Of a DNA stretch of 18,108 nt, positions 1-7,202 are shown in pieces. Below the pieces are notes generated by a model that saw only the letters and a program-made list of their open reading frames with translations, made no database searches and was not told the origin of the DNA. The DNA is from Betaproteobacteria bacterium (GTDB lineage: Bacteria; Pseudomonadota; Gammaproteobacteria; Burkholderiales; Burkholderiaceae_E), in NCBI GenBank assembly GCA_009925965.1, contig RFPW01000027.1, positions 1 to 18,108 on the forward strand, given 5' to 3'. Positions within the stretch are counted from its first letter, which is position 1; each line of letters opens with the position of its first letter. Position numbers and translations under genes: made by a program.

Positions 1-1857
1 TCGCGCAAATCGGCGACCAATTCGGTGGTCTGGGCGACGGGCGAGGACATTCCGTTCGTTCCCAATAAGCGCTTCGGTGGGGTAACGCTCGGTGGCAAGA
101 TCGCGCCGATTTTCTTCAACACCCAGGAAGACTCCGGTTCGCTCCCGATTGAGGTCGACGTCAGCACGCTTGAGATGGGCGACGTCGTGGATGTCATGCC
201 CTACGCCGGTCGCATCGAGCGCAATGGCGAGTTGGTCAAGACCTTCGCATTGCGCAGCGAAGTGATCCTCGATGAGGTGCGTGCCGGTGGCCGCATCAAC
301 CTGATTATTGGCCGTTCGTTGACGGCGCGCGCGCGCGATTACCTCGGGTTGCCGACCGCAACGGTTTTCAGGCTGCCGCACCCCCCAGCATCGAGCACGG
401 CGGGTTTTACCGTCGCCCAGAAAATGGTCGGTCGGGCCTGTGGCCTGCCCGAAGGCAAAGGGGTTCGCCCAGGTACCTATTGCGAACCGAAAATGACGAC
501 CGTGGGTTCGCAGGACACAACCGGTCCCATGACCCGCGACGAACTCAAGGATCTCGCTTGCCTGGGGTTCTCATCTGACCTCGTGATGCAGTCGTTCTGC
601 CATACCGCGGCGTACCCGAAACCGGTCGATGTCAAAACCCATCGCGATCTTCCGGCCTTCATGAGCAACCGCGGTGGGGTGTCGCTGCGCCCGGGCGACG
701 GCATCATCCACTCGTGGCTTAACCGGATGCTGTTACCCGATACCGTGGGTACCGGCGGCGACTCCCATACCCGTTTTCCGATCGGGATTTCATTTCCTGC
801 GGGCTCGGGGCTAGTCGCGTTCGCGGCCGCCACCGGTGTCATGCCACTAGACATGCCCGAGTCGGTCCTCGTTCGTTTTACTGGCACGATGCAACCCGGC
901 ATCACCCTGCGCGATCTGGTCCATGCCATTCCACTTTATGCGATCAAGCGGGGCCTGCTGACAGTTGCCAAACAAGGCAAGATCAATGTCTTCTCGGGTC
1001 GCATTCTCGAAATCGAGGGCTTGCCCGACCTGAAAGTCGAACAGGCGTTTGAGCTCTCTGATGCGTCGGCTGAGCGATCGGCGGCTGGGTGTACGGTCAA
1101 GCTCAATCCTGAGCCGATCATCGAATACATCCATTCCAATATTGTTCTTCTCAAGAACATGATTGCGAACGGATATGCCGACCGACGCACCCTCGAGCGC
1201 CGAATCAGGGCGATGGAAGCCTGGCTTGCCAATCCCACACTGCTCGAAGCTGATCAGGATGCCGAGTACGCAGAGGTGATCGAGATCGATCTGAACGAGA
1301 TCCACGAGCCCATCGTTTGCTGCCCGAACGATCCGGACGATGCGAAGTCGCTCTCGGACGTGGTCGGTACCAAGATTGATGAGGTCTTTATCGGATCCTG
1401 CATGACCAACATTGGTCATTTCAGGGCGGCCAGCAAGTTGTTGGCGGGCACCAAAGACATTCCGGTTCGTCTCTGGGTGGCACCGCCGACCAAAATGGAC
1501 GCCAGCGAGCTGACCAAAGAAGGGCATTACGGGGTCTTTGGCGCTGCGGGTGCTCGTACTGAAATGCCGGGATGCTCGCTGTGTATGGGCAATCAGGCAC
1601 AGGTTCGCGAGGGCGCCTCGGTGATGTCAACATCGACCAGAAACTTCCCGAACCGGCTCGGGAAGGGCGCCAATGTGTTTCTCGGCTCGGCTGAGTTGGC
1701 AGCTATTTGCTCCAAGCTGGGTCGGATACCGACACTGGCCGAGTACCATGAGTCGATGGGTGTGATTAATTCCGATGCGAAGAATATTTATCGTTATATG
1801 AATTTTGATCAGCTCGAGGACTATAACAAGACGGCAAGTGAAGTCGTGATGTCCTGA
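1..1857 (+). CDS. acnB: Aconitate hydratase B, C-terminal part (5' end outside window)
   Basis: Bifunctional aconitase / 2-methylisocitrate dehydratase B. It interconverts citrate and isocitrate in the TCA cycle and, in many proteobacteria, also serves the methylcitrate cycle; it is cytosolic. The frame is open from base 1 and already reads SRKSATNSV, a stretch near residue 240 of E. coli AcnB as I remember it, so about a quarter of the protein (the HEAT-like domain and part of the swivel domain) lies upstream. The three cluster cysteines are present: one in IGSCMTN (codon 1399-1401) and two in PGCSLCMGN (codons 1573-1575 and 1582-1584). Other family signatures are GSQDTTGPMTRDELKDLAC, GGDSHTRFPIGISFPAGSG and STSTRNFPNR. 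The gene reads through to TGA at 1855-1857 with no frameshift and ends 38 bp before mmsA, so co-transcription is possible. The identification is secure; only the missing 5' end is unseen. Confidence 0.97.
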   Translation, partial: SRKSATNSVVWATGEDIPFVPNKRFGGVTLGGKIAPIFFNTQEDSGSLPIEVDVSTLEMGDVVDVMPYAGRIERNGELVKTFALRSEVILDEVRAGGRINLIIGRSLTARARDYLGLPTATVFRLPHPPASSTAGFTVAQKMVGRACGLPEGKGVRPGTYCEPKMTTVGSQDTTGPMTRDELKDLACLGFSSDLVMQSFCHTAAYPKPVDVKTHRDLPAFMSNRGGVSLRPGDGIIHSWLNRMLLPDTVGTGGDSHTRFPIGISFPAGSGLVAFAAATGVMPLDMPESVLVRFTGTMQPGITLRDLVHAIPLYAIKRGLLTVAKQGKINVFSGRILEIEGLPDLKVEQAFELSDASAERSAAGCTVKLNPEPIIEYIHSNIVLLKNMIANGYADRRTLERRIRAMEAWLANPTLLEADQDAEYAEVIEIDLNEIHEPIVCCPNDPDDAKSLSDVVGTKIDEVFIGSCMTNIGHFRAASKLLAGTKDIPVRLWVAPPTKMDASELTKEGHYGVFGAAGARTEMPGCSLCMGNQAQVREGASVMSTSTRNFPNRLGKGANVFLGSAELAAICSKLGRIPTLAEYHESMGVINSDAKNIYRYMNFDQLEDYNKTASEVVMS

Positions 1858-1876
1858 TGACGTGATGTTCTGATTC
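1845..1876 (+). repeat. Imperfect 16-bp tandem duplication across the acnB stop
   Basis: Two adjacent 16-bp units, 1845-1860 and 1861-1876, agree at 12 of the first 13 positions (cgtgatgtYctgat). The first contains the last acnB codons and the TGA stop; the second lies in the gap before mmsA. It looks like a local slippage duplication. I see no hairpin or known operator in it. Confidence 0.6.
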
Positions 1877-1895
1877 CGGAACGAAGGAGACCCTG

Positions 1896-3395
1896 ATGCA
1901 ACCCTACGTAGTGACCCATTGGATCAACGGGCAGGCAACTGCCGGCCACGGAGATTCCAGCACTGAGATTCGCAACCCGGCGACCGGTGCCGTTCAGGGA
2001 CATTTGCGCTTGGGCAGTGTCGATGACCTCAACACCGCGGTTGCGGCAGCGTCGGCAGCATTCCCGGCCTGGTCGGCGTTGCCGCCGCTTGCCCGGGCGC
2101 GGGTGATGTTCCGGTTTCTGGACCTCGCGCAATCGCATCGCGATGAGATTGCTCGCCTGATCGTAGCCGAACATGGCAAGACGTTTCCCGATGCAGTCGG
2201 TGAGGTGGTTCGCGGAATCGAAATGATCGAATTCGCCACCGGAATTCCCAATTTGCTCAAAGGGGAATTTACCGAACAGATCGCGCGCGGAATTGACGCT
2301 TGGTCGGTGCGTCAACCCTTGGGCGTGGTGGCAGGCATCACGCCCTTTAATTTTCCCGCGATGGTGCCAATGTGGATGTTTCCGCTGGCGATTGCCTGCG
2401 GCAATACCTTCGTTCTCAAGCCGAGTGAGCGCGACCCCTCGCCGAGTCTCGTGATGGCCCGGTTGTTGAAGGAAGCTGGCCTGCCCGATGGCGTCTTCAA
2501 CGTCGTTCACGGTGACCGGACGATCGTCGACGCGATCCTGGCCCATCCGCAGATCCAGGCGGTGAGTTTCGTGGGTTCGACCCCCGTTGCCGAACACATT
2601 TACACCACGGGTTGCGCCCACGGCAAGCGGGTGCAGGCGCTTGGCGGGGCCAAGAACCACATGGTCGTCATGCCCGACGCCGATATGAGCTCAGCCTGCG
2701 ATGCGTTGCTTGGAGCGGCTTATGGCTCTGCCGGCGAACGTTGCATGGCGATTTCGGTGGCCGTTGCGGTGGGTTCTGCCGGGGATGCCCTGATTGAGCG
2801 CCTGGCGCCACGCGTGCGTGCACTCAAGATTGGTGAAGGGCATCAACAAGACGCCGAAATGGGTCCGGTGATCACGGCAGCTGCCAAAGCCCGAATCGAA
2901 CACCTGATTGGCCAAGGCATTGCCGAGGGCGCGCAACCCATTGTGGACGGACGAGGCTATCGCGTGGCGGGCTTTGAAGACGGATACTTCGTCGGTGCAA
3001 CCCTGCTTGACGGGGTGACCGCCGAGATGACGGTCTATCGTGAAGAGATTTTTGGGCCCGTGCTTTGTGTGATGCGAGTGCCCGACATCGGTGCTGCGCT
3101 CGCCCTAGTGAATGGTCATGAGTACGGCAATGGCGTCGCGATCTTTACTCGCGACGGCGGGACTGCGCGCGAGTTTGCCCGCGCGGTGCAGATTGGTATG
3201 GTGGGGATCAATGTGCCGCTGCCCGTGCCCATGGCGTTTAACAGTTTTGGTGGCTGGAAGCGCAGCCTGTTTGGCGATCACCATATCTATGGCCCCGAGG
3301 GCGTGCGGTTCTATACCCGCCACAAAGCGATCATGCAGCGCTGGCCTGAAGGGGAGTCCCGCGGGGCGGAGTTCTCATTTCCCCGACTAGGCTAA
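1896..3395 (+). CDS. mmsA: Methylmalonate-semialdehyde dehydrogenase (CoA-acylating)
   Basis: An aldehyde dehydrogenase-superfamily enzyme of the CoA-acylating methylmalonate-semialdehyde type. The family oxidises (methyl)malonate semialdehyde with NAD+ and CoA to propionyl-CoA or acetyl-CoA in valine, beta-alanine or inositol breakdown. The 499-residue length is typical. The nucleotide-binding region contains TPFNFPAMVPMWM and GSTPVAE. The catalytic cysteine is C283 in GERCMA. At residues 249-255 the sequence is LGGAKNH, the MmsA signature, where ordinary aldehyde dehydrogenases have ELGG with the general-base Glu; loss of that Glu fits CoA-dependent rather than hydrolytic deacylation. EEIFGPVL follows near the C-terminus. 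The ATG at 1896 has a strong ribosome site (AAGGAGA, 1885-1891 region). Malonate-semialdehyde dehydrogenase is an alternative name for the same family, and substrate preference cannot be read from sequence. The acnB neighbour could supply the methylcitrate route for the propionyl-CoA made here, but this link is inference. Confidence 0.92.
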   Translation: MQPYVVTHWINGQATAGHGDSSTEIRNPATGAVQGHLRLGSVDDLNTAVAAASAAFPAWSALPPLARARVMFRFLDLAQSHRDEIARLIVAEHGKTFPDAVGEVVRGIEMIEFATGIPNLLKGEFTEQIARGIDAWSVRQPLGVVAGITPFNFPAMVPMWMFPLAIACGNTFVLKPSERDPSPSLVMARLLKEAGLPDGVFNVVHGDRTIVDAILAHPQIQAVSFVGSTPVAEHIYTTGCAHGKRVQALGGAKNHMVVMPDADMSSACDALLGAAYGSAGERCMAISVAVAVGSAGDALIERLAPRVRALKIGEGHQQDAEMGPVITAAAKARIEHLIGQGIAEGAQPIVDGRGYRVAGFEDGYFVGATLLDGVTAEMTVYREEIFGPVLCVMRVPDIGAALALVNGHEYGNGVAIFTRDGGTAREFARAVQIGMVGINVPLPVPMAFNSFGGWKRSLFGDHHIYGPEGVRFYTRHKAIMQRWPEGESRGAEFSFPRLG

Positions 3396-3440
3396 ATTTT
3401 CACGGGTTGGATTTCTGAATTTCGTTGGTGACCTTGAGCC

Positions 3441-3629
3441 ATGGACCCGGTCAAGATCGAGTTGCTGGTCGAATTCGCGGTTGTCCTTGCAGCGCCGCCC
3501 CTCTACCAGTATTACCTCTGGCGTAAGGGCAGGACCACCCCGCCGCAAATTTGGCGGGCGGTCCGACTCTTTGCGCCCTTGTATGGCCTTGTGCTGGTCG
3601 CGTTGAGCTTGCTGCTCACGAAAGCATGA
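3441..3629 (+). CDS. Small hydrophobic membrane protein, unknown function
   Basis: I do not recognise this 62-residue protein. It has two hydrophobic stretches, about residues 8-26 (LLVEFAVVLAAPPLYQYYL) and 43-59 (LFAPLYGLVLVALSLLL). They are joined by a basic loop containing RKGR, so it would sit as a two-helix hairpin in the inner membrane with the loop probably cytoplasmic. The ATG is preceded only by a weak ribosome site. It lies 45 bp after mmsA on the same strand, and its last 14 bp overlap the 3' end of the exonuclease gene on the other strand. The clean helix-loop-helix hydrophobic pattern argues for a real gene, but with this length it could still be a chance reading frame. Confidence 0.5.
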   Translation: MDPVKIELLVEFAVVLAAPPLYQYYLWRKGRTTPPQIWRAVRLFAPLYGLVLVALSLLLTKA

Positions 3630-4632
3630 TCGATTCGCTCACCGAGTTTCGCTCGGTGTAGCGGCTGCGGGCGTCGAGGGTGTCGAGCCGCAATCGAATC
3701 GGTGCTTTATAGATCTGGTCTCGAAGCCAATCGAGTTCGTCCTGGAGCCGGTTGGCTTCCGCCACGAGTGTGAGTGCCCAGGCCTTGGGCTGACCGTCGT
3801 CACCGCTGTGCCAGCGATAACCGCGGCCTTTGAGATGGTCCTTACGATCGAAGGGCGCCTGTAGCGCCCAGAGCTTGTGTTCGAGTCGCCCAGAACTTTC
3901 GAGCAGCCATGCCAACGCTGGTCGTGAAGACTCATCGGCTGACCGGGCGGGCTCGCCCCCCAGGGGTTTGGAAAACGGTCGGGAAAGTACTTCTAGGACG
4001 GCCCTGCAGTCCATAACGGCGCGGTGCGCACCAAAAAAGAGCCCGGACGCCAGCGCCAGATGGCCGAGCGCATTGCTTGCGAAACCATGCTCGCGCCACG
4101 GAACTTCGCGGGCGGAGCATGCCCAATGGCGGTCGGCAAAGCAATTAAAGCGGCGCTCGACCATGGCACGGTCATATTCAGCGTTGTGAGCAATGATGAT
4201 CGATGCCTCCTGGGCCATGCGTCGCACGGCCTCATCATCAATCCGGCGACCTTTGACCATTTCGTCCGAAATGCCGTGCACCGCGATCGCCGCGGGCGGA
4301 ATGGGGCAACCCGGGTCTTCAAGTTCGTCGAGCACCTTGATGACCCGAAGGATCCGGGCGGTCGCGGGCTCAAACTCAAAGCTCAAGACACCCAGTTCAA
4401 CGATTTGGTCGTTTGCCCGGTCCAGACCGGTTGCTTCTACGTCCAGAATCAGACCACGGGCCGTGGGGGCGCCGGTGGGGGCATTGAAGTGATCGCGCGG
4501 GGTCAGTTCGCGTGCGATCCGGTAGCGCGGATCACGTTCGACCAATGGGGCGATCTGGTCAACCAGAGCGCTGGCTTCGGTCGGGCTGAGCGCACCCGCT
4601 TGCCAGCGATGAAGGGTATCGGGGTCAAACAT
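3616..4632 (-). CDS. DEDDh 3'-5' exonuclease with DUF5710-like C-terminal module
   Basis: A DnaQ/RNase T-like exonuclease of 338 residues. All three catalytic motifs are present: ExoI DVEATG (D64, E66), ExoII IIAHNAEYD (H149, N150, D154) and ExoIII HRAVMD (H203, D208), giving the DEDDh set expected of a metal-dependent 3'-5' nuclease. The N-terminal 55 residues precede the nuclease fold. The C-terminal part holds, at about 256-290, APFDRKDHLKGRGYRW and a later KAW, which resembles the module at the start of the neighbouring XseA homologue. ATG at 4632 is chosen because a GGA lies 7 nt upstream on this strand; an ATG one codon earlier (4635) is equally readable. The open frame extends to a TTG at 4722, which I judge too far upstream. 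The CBS-domain gene lies 113 bp upstream on the same strand, so the two may share a transcript. Substrate (DNA or RNA) is not determinable; it is not the polymerase III epsilon subunit by architecture. Confidence 0.85.
   Translation of the reverse strand: MFDPDTLHRWQAGALSPTEASALVDQIAPLVERDPRYRIARELTPRDHFNAPTGAPTARGLILDVEATGLDRANDQIVELGVLSFEFEPATARILRVIKVLDELEDPGCPIPPAAIAVHGISDEMVKGRRIDDEAVRRMAQEASIIIAHNAEYDRAMVERRFNCFADRHWACSAREVPWREHGFASNALGHLALASGLFFGAHRAVMDCRAVLEVLSRPFSKPLGGEPARSADESSRPALAWLLESSGRLEHKLWALQAPFDRKDHLKGRGYRWHSGDDGQPKAWALTLVAEANRLQDELDWLRDQIYKAPIRLRLDTLDARSRYTERNSVSESIMLS
3763..3867 (-). other. DUF5710-like module at the exonuclease C-terminus
   Basis: Residues about 256-290 of the exonuclease read APFDRKDHLKGRGYRW, then KAWALTLV after a short insert. 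The pattern PF-x2-KD-x2-K-x2-G-x-R is identical in form to residues 9-22 of the XseA homologue across the divergent promoter. DUF5710 is a small domain that I recall from primase/relaxase-type proteins of mobile elements; its function is poorly known. The assignment is by eye only. Confidence 0.5.
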
Positions 4633-4744
4633 CATGAAATCCGGCTTGCATGGCGGGAGATTAACCGACTTCGTGCCCAGGCTGATTTCTGTAATCCGTG
4701 TGGTCAGCGCCCCAGTCGTCAACCTCGGTTTTTAGCGTGAGTCC

Positions 4745-5182
4745 TTATGTGCGATGCGCCGCCTTGGGTTCGCTGATGCGGTCGAGGGCACGTCCGGCTC
4801 GGGCTGCGTCCTGATGTACGAGGTCGCCAAGGGCGACGATACCGACAAGGTGTCCATCGTCGCCAACCACCGGCATGCGGCGGATGCCCATGCGAGCCAT
4901 CCGCTCAAGGACTTCGTCGCACGCTTCATCCGTGCGGCAAGTCTGGACGTCAACCGTCATGGCATCCGAACATTTCCAGCCGTCTGGTGTCGCGCCTAGC
5001 GCCGTCGCACGAACGGTGATATCGCGGTCGGTAATGATTCCGACAACAGTCGACCCGTCACAGACGGGCAGAGTGCCCACGCCGTGCTCGGCCATCAGCT
5101 CAGCGGCGCGGTGGATGGTGGTGTTTGGCTCGACGCTGCAGGTGGGGAAGGTCATGACTTCGGCGATTTTGCGATTGAGCAT
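4745..5182 (-). CDS. Tandem CBS-domain protein
   Basis: A 145-residue protein made almost entirely of two CBS domains, about residues 8-62 and 73-126. CBS pairs form a Bateman module that binds adenosine nucleotides such as AMP, ATP or SAM and acts as a regulatory sensor; stand-alone versions are common in proteobacteria and of mostly unknown target. Visible hallmarks are GVGTLPV, VVGIITDRDIT in the first copy and GIRRMPVV, LVGIVALGDL in the second. The ATG at 5182 is chosen because GAGG lies at proper distance upstream and the protein then begins directly at the first CBS domain; the longer open frame to 5296 would run into the XseA gene on the other strand and adds only low-complexity basic sequence. 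It is first in a possible two-gene unit with the exonuclease and divergent from xseA, with 78 bp between the two start codons. A nucleotide-sensing role for the neighbouring nucleases is conceivable but unsupported. Confidence 0.88.
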   Translation of the reverse strand: MLNRKIAEVMTFPTCSVEPNTTIHRAAELMAEHGVGTLPVCDGSTVVGIITDRDITVRATALGATPDGWKCSDAMTVDVQTCRTDEACDEVLERMARMGIRRMPVVGDDGHLVGIVALGDLVHQDAARAGRALDRISEPKAAHRT

Positions 5183-5220
5183 GGGGTGCCTCGGGACGTG
5201 GGTTTGGCGGGATGTGAGTC

Positions 5221-5243
5221 GGTCCGCAAAAAACGTGCGGGCC
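5221..5243 (+). promoter_or_regulatory. Inverted repeat in the xseA leader (possible hairpin/operator)
   Basis: The arms CCGCA (5224-5228) and TGCGG (5236-5240) flank a 7-nt A-rich loop. In RNA the stem extends outward through a G-U pair and two G-C pairs to 5221-5243, eight pairs in all. It ends 7 nt before the xseA ribosome site (AGGA, 5250-5253). It could be a leader hairpin affecting translation, or a dyad operator between the divergent CBS and xseA genes. A chance match cannot be excluded. Confidence 0.35.
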
Positions 5244-5260
5244 CAGCGTAGGATTGCGCC

Positions 5261-6901
5261 ATGGATCCGGTTTTTCTTGATGTTCCGTTTGCGCAAAAGG
5301 ATGCCGTCAAGGCGCTGGGAGCCCGCTTTGACTGGACATCCAAGCGCTGGTTTGTGCCGCCAGGATTTAATCCCCTCGCATTTGTGCAGTGGATTCCCGG
5401 TGCCGGTCAGACGTCTGAGATCGTGCCCACCGAGAACGCGGACAAGCCCAGCGGACGATCGCTTTCAGCGCTGCTGGCCGAGGTCGCGCAGGCGGTCGCC
5501 GAGCGCTTCGGCGGCGCGATCTGGGTGCGCGCGGATGTGGCTTCTTTCGACCCAAAGCGTGGCCACCTTTACTTTGATCTGGTCGAAAACAATGAGCTGG
5601 GTCAAGAGATCGCGCGCGCCAGAGCGCTGATTTGGAGCGATGACCGGGAAGCCGTGATCGGCCGCTTTGAAGCGGCGACTGGTGTGCGTTTTGTGGCCGG
5701 CATCAAGGTTCTGGTCCGGGCGTCCGTGTCATTTCATCCGCGCTTTGGTCTTTCGCTTCAGATTCGCGAGATCGACCCCGACTACACAGTGGGCGAACTC
5801 GCGCTACGCCGCCGCCGGATCCGCGAGCAGTTGGTTCGCGAGGGCATTTATTCGGATAACCGCGAACTGCCGTTGCCCCGGGATTTTTTTTCAATCGTCG
5901 TGATTGCGCCCGATGGCGCCGCAGGTTTGGGCGATTTTCGTAAAGAGGCGGACCGCCTCGAGCGCTTGGGCTTGTGTTCGTTCGCCTATCGCATCGCGAT
6001 CTTTCAGGGTGTTAAGGCATCGGCGTCGCTCAGTGCGGCCCTGAAGGAGGCTGGGCAATGGGCGAAGTCGTCCGGCGCGGATGCCATTGCGTTGCTCCGT
6101 GGCGGCGGTGCCAGCGCGGACCTGCATTGGCTCGATGATCTGGAGATCGCACGTGCGCTCTGTCGATCGCCAGTCCCCGTCCTGATTGGGGTCGGTCATG
6201 AGCGCGACCAGACCATCCTCGATGAACTTGCGCGCTGGGCTGGCGGGACGCCGTCCAAGTTGATTCAGTTTGTCGAGGCCTCGATTGCAGGATCAGCCGC
6301 CCAGGCGCAAAGCGCTTACGAGGTGATCGTGACGTCGGCGACGCAGGCCGTGCAGCGCGCCCAATCGGTTGCCGATCACTGGCGGGCGCACCTGACCGAG
6401 TCGGCGCGGTCTCGCTGTCAGCTGGCTGATCAATCGCTGGCTCATTTGCGTAGCCGGATTGGTGATGACGCCCGCGACGTCATCGAGCAAGGTCGCCGGC
6501 AGGTGGATTCGGGTTGGGAGCGGATCGAGTCGGGCGCGGCCTCGGCCATCCGAGTGGCCCGCCACGCGGTTGAATCCATGCGGAATCAGATCGTCCCCGA
6601 TGCTTTCCGTCAGGTCGACCTGGGGCTTGCGATGACCGAGCCGGCCTGGCTAGAACTGAGGCGAAACGCCTGGCGCCGATGGTTAGCGGCAAACACTGAG
6701 GTGCGGCGGGAACTGGATCAGGTCATCGGCCTTGGGCCGCGGCGCACTTTGCAACGTGGTTTCGTGATTGTGCGCAGCGCGGGTCGCCCCGTTCCGTCCC
6801 TCGCGCATTTGTCCAACGATTGTTTGCCAACCACGCTGTCTCTTGAATTTCGAGACGGGCGGATCGACGTTGCGCTGCATGGAGAATCTGATGCCCCCTA
6901 A
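5261..6901 (+). CDS. xseA: Exonuclease VII large subunit homologue with N-terminal DUF5710-like domain
   Basis: A 546-residue XseA-family protein. Exonuclease VII degrades single-stranded DNA from both ends in the cytosol and needs many small XseB subunits per large one. Residues about 4-45 form a DUF5710-like module (VPFAQKDAVKALGARFDW, then KRWFVP) that ordinary XseA lacks. An OB-fold follows at about 67-172, then the catalytic domain from about 205, with RGGG at 280-283 and VGHERD at 311-316, and a long helical region with heptad-like character to about 500. Features such as ARALIWS, AGIKVLVRASVSFH, DPDYTVGEL, AAGLGDF and GVGHERDQTI recall the Bacteroidota form of XseA rather than the usual proteobacterial one, which has GRGGGSLEDLW and APTPSAAAE. 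ATG 5261 has AGGA 7 nt upstream. xseB overlaps its 3' end. It is probably an additional ExoVII, not the housekeeping copy, but the genome would have to show that. Confidence 0.88.
   Translation: MDPVFLDVPFAQKDAVKALGARFDWTSKRWFVPPGFNPLAFVQWIPGAGQTSEIVPTENADKPSGRSLSALLAEVAQAVAERFGGAIWVRADVASFDPKRGHLYFDLVENNELGQEIARARALIWSDDREAVIGRFEAATGVRFVAGIKVLVRASVSFHPRFGLSLQIREIDPDYTVGELALRRRRIREQLVREGIYSDNRELPLPRDFFSIVVIAPDGAAGLGDFRKEADRLERLGLCSFAYRIAIFQGVKASASLSAALKEAGQWAKSSGADAIALLRGGGASADLHWLDDLEIARALCRSPVPVLIGVGHERDQTILDELARWAGGTPSKLIQFVEASIAGSAAQAQSAYEVIVTSATQAVQRAQSVADHWRAHLTESARSRCQLADQSLAHLRSRIGDDARDVIEQGRRQVDSGWERIESGAASAIRVARHAVESMRNQIVPDAFRQVDLGLAMTEPAWLELRRNAWRRWLAANTEVRRELDQVIGLGPRRTLQRGFVIVRSAGRPVPSLAHLSNDCLPTTLSLEFRDGRIDVALHGESDAP
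5270..5395 (+). other. DUF5710-like N-terminal module of the XseA homologue
   Basis: Residues about 4-45: VFLDVPFAQKDAVKALGARF, then DW and a K-R-W-F-V-P ending. The conserved pattern is a P-F, KD, a G-A-R/K-aromatic-D/N-W core and a terminal K-x-W-hydrophobic, as I remember for DUF5710. It is joined by a flexible, Pro/Ser-rich linker (about 48-66) to the OB-fold. The call is by eye and should be tested by a profile search. Confidence 0.6.
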
Positions 6902-7202
6902 AAAACACCCGAGCGATGAAATGCCGAAGTCACTGCAACCCCAAGAGTCGATGGAGCGATCAGAGCCCATCGAGTCCTTAGACCCCGCGAGTTTCAACGC
7001 GGCCTATGAAGTTCTGCGCCGCAATGCCGAACTGTTGCGTGATCAGGAAGAACTCGATATTGACCGGCTTGTACCCTTGGTGGAACAGAGCATGCAGGCC
7101 TATCGGATTTGTCGTTCCAGATTGGACGCGGTACGCCTGGCGCTCGAGTCGCGACTGGGCCCCGACGAGGGGGCCGTGGTCGCGGAGCCTTCAGATCAGT
7201 GA
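6891..7202 (+). CDS. xseB: Exonuclease VII small subunit homologue
   Basis: A 103-residue protein whose residues about 34-87 match the XseB pattern of two helices with a short turn: a first helix with FNAAYEVLRRNAELL, a turn with the D-I-D-R-L equivalent of the family's P-L-E-E-S, and a second helix with VPLVEQSMQAYRICRSRLD. The first 30 residues are a charged, proline-containing tail. The start at 6891 is chosen because GGAGA lies at 6881-6885, 5 nt upstream; an ATG at 6879 in frame is possible but has no ribosome site. It overlaps the last 11 bp of xseA, which implies translational coupling and supports the large-subunit call. Its 3' end overlaps the convergent glutathione peroxidase gene by 7 bp. 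XseB sequences are short and diverse, so context carries much of the weight. Confidence 0.8.
   Translation: MPPKKHPSDEMPKSLQPQESMERSEPIESLDPASFNAAYEVLRRNAELLRDQEELDIDRLVPLVEQSMQAYRICRSRLDAVRLALESRLGPDEGAVVAEPSDQ

Noticed and set aside
1821..2660. Long minus-strand open frame (279 codons) over mmsA
   Set aside because: It is opposite the intact MmsA reading frame and its translation is His/Arg-rich with no family features.
4024..4740. Long plus-strand open frame (238 codons) over the exonuclease gene
   Set aside because: It lies wholly opposite the DEDDh exonuclease, whose motifs are intact; its own translation has no recognisable domain and reflects the GC-rich antisense frame.
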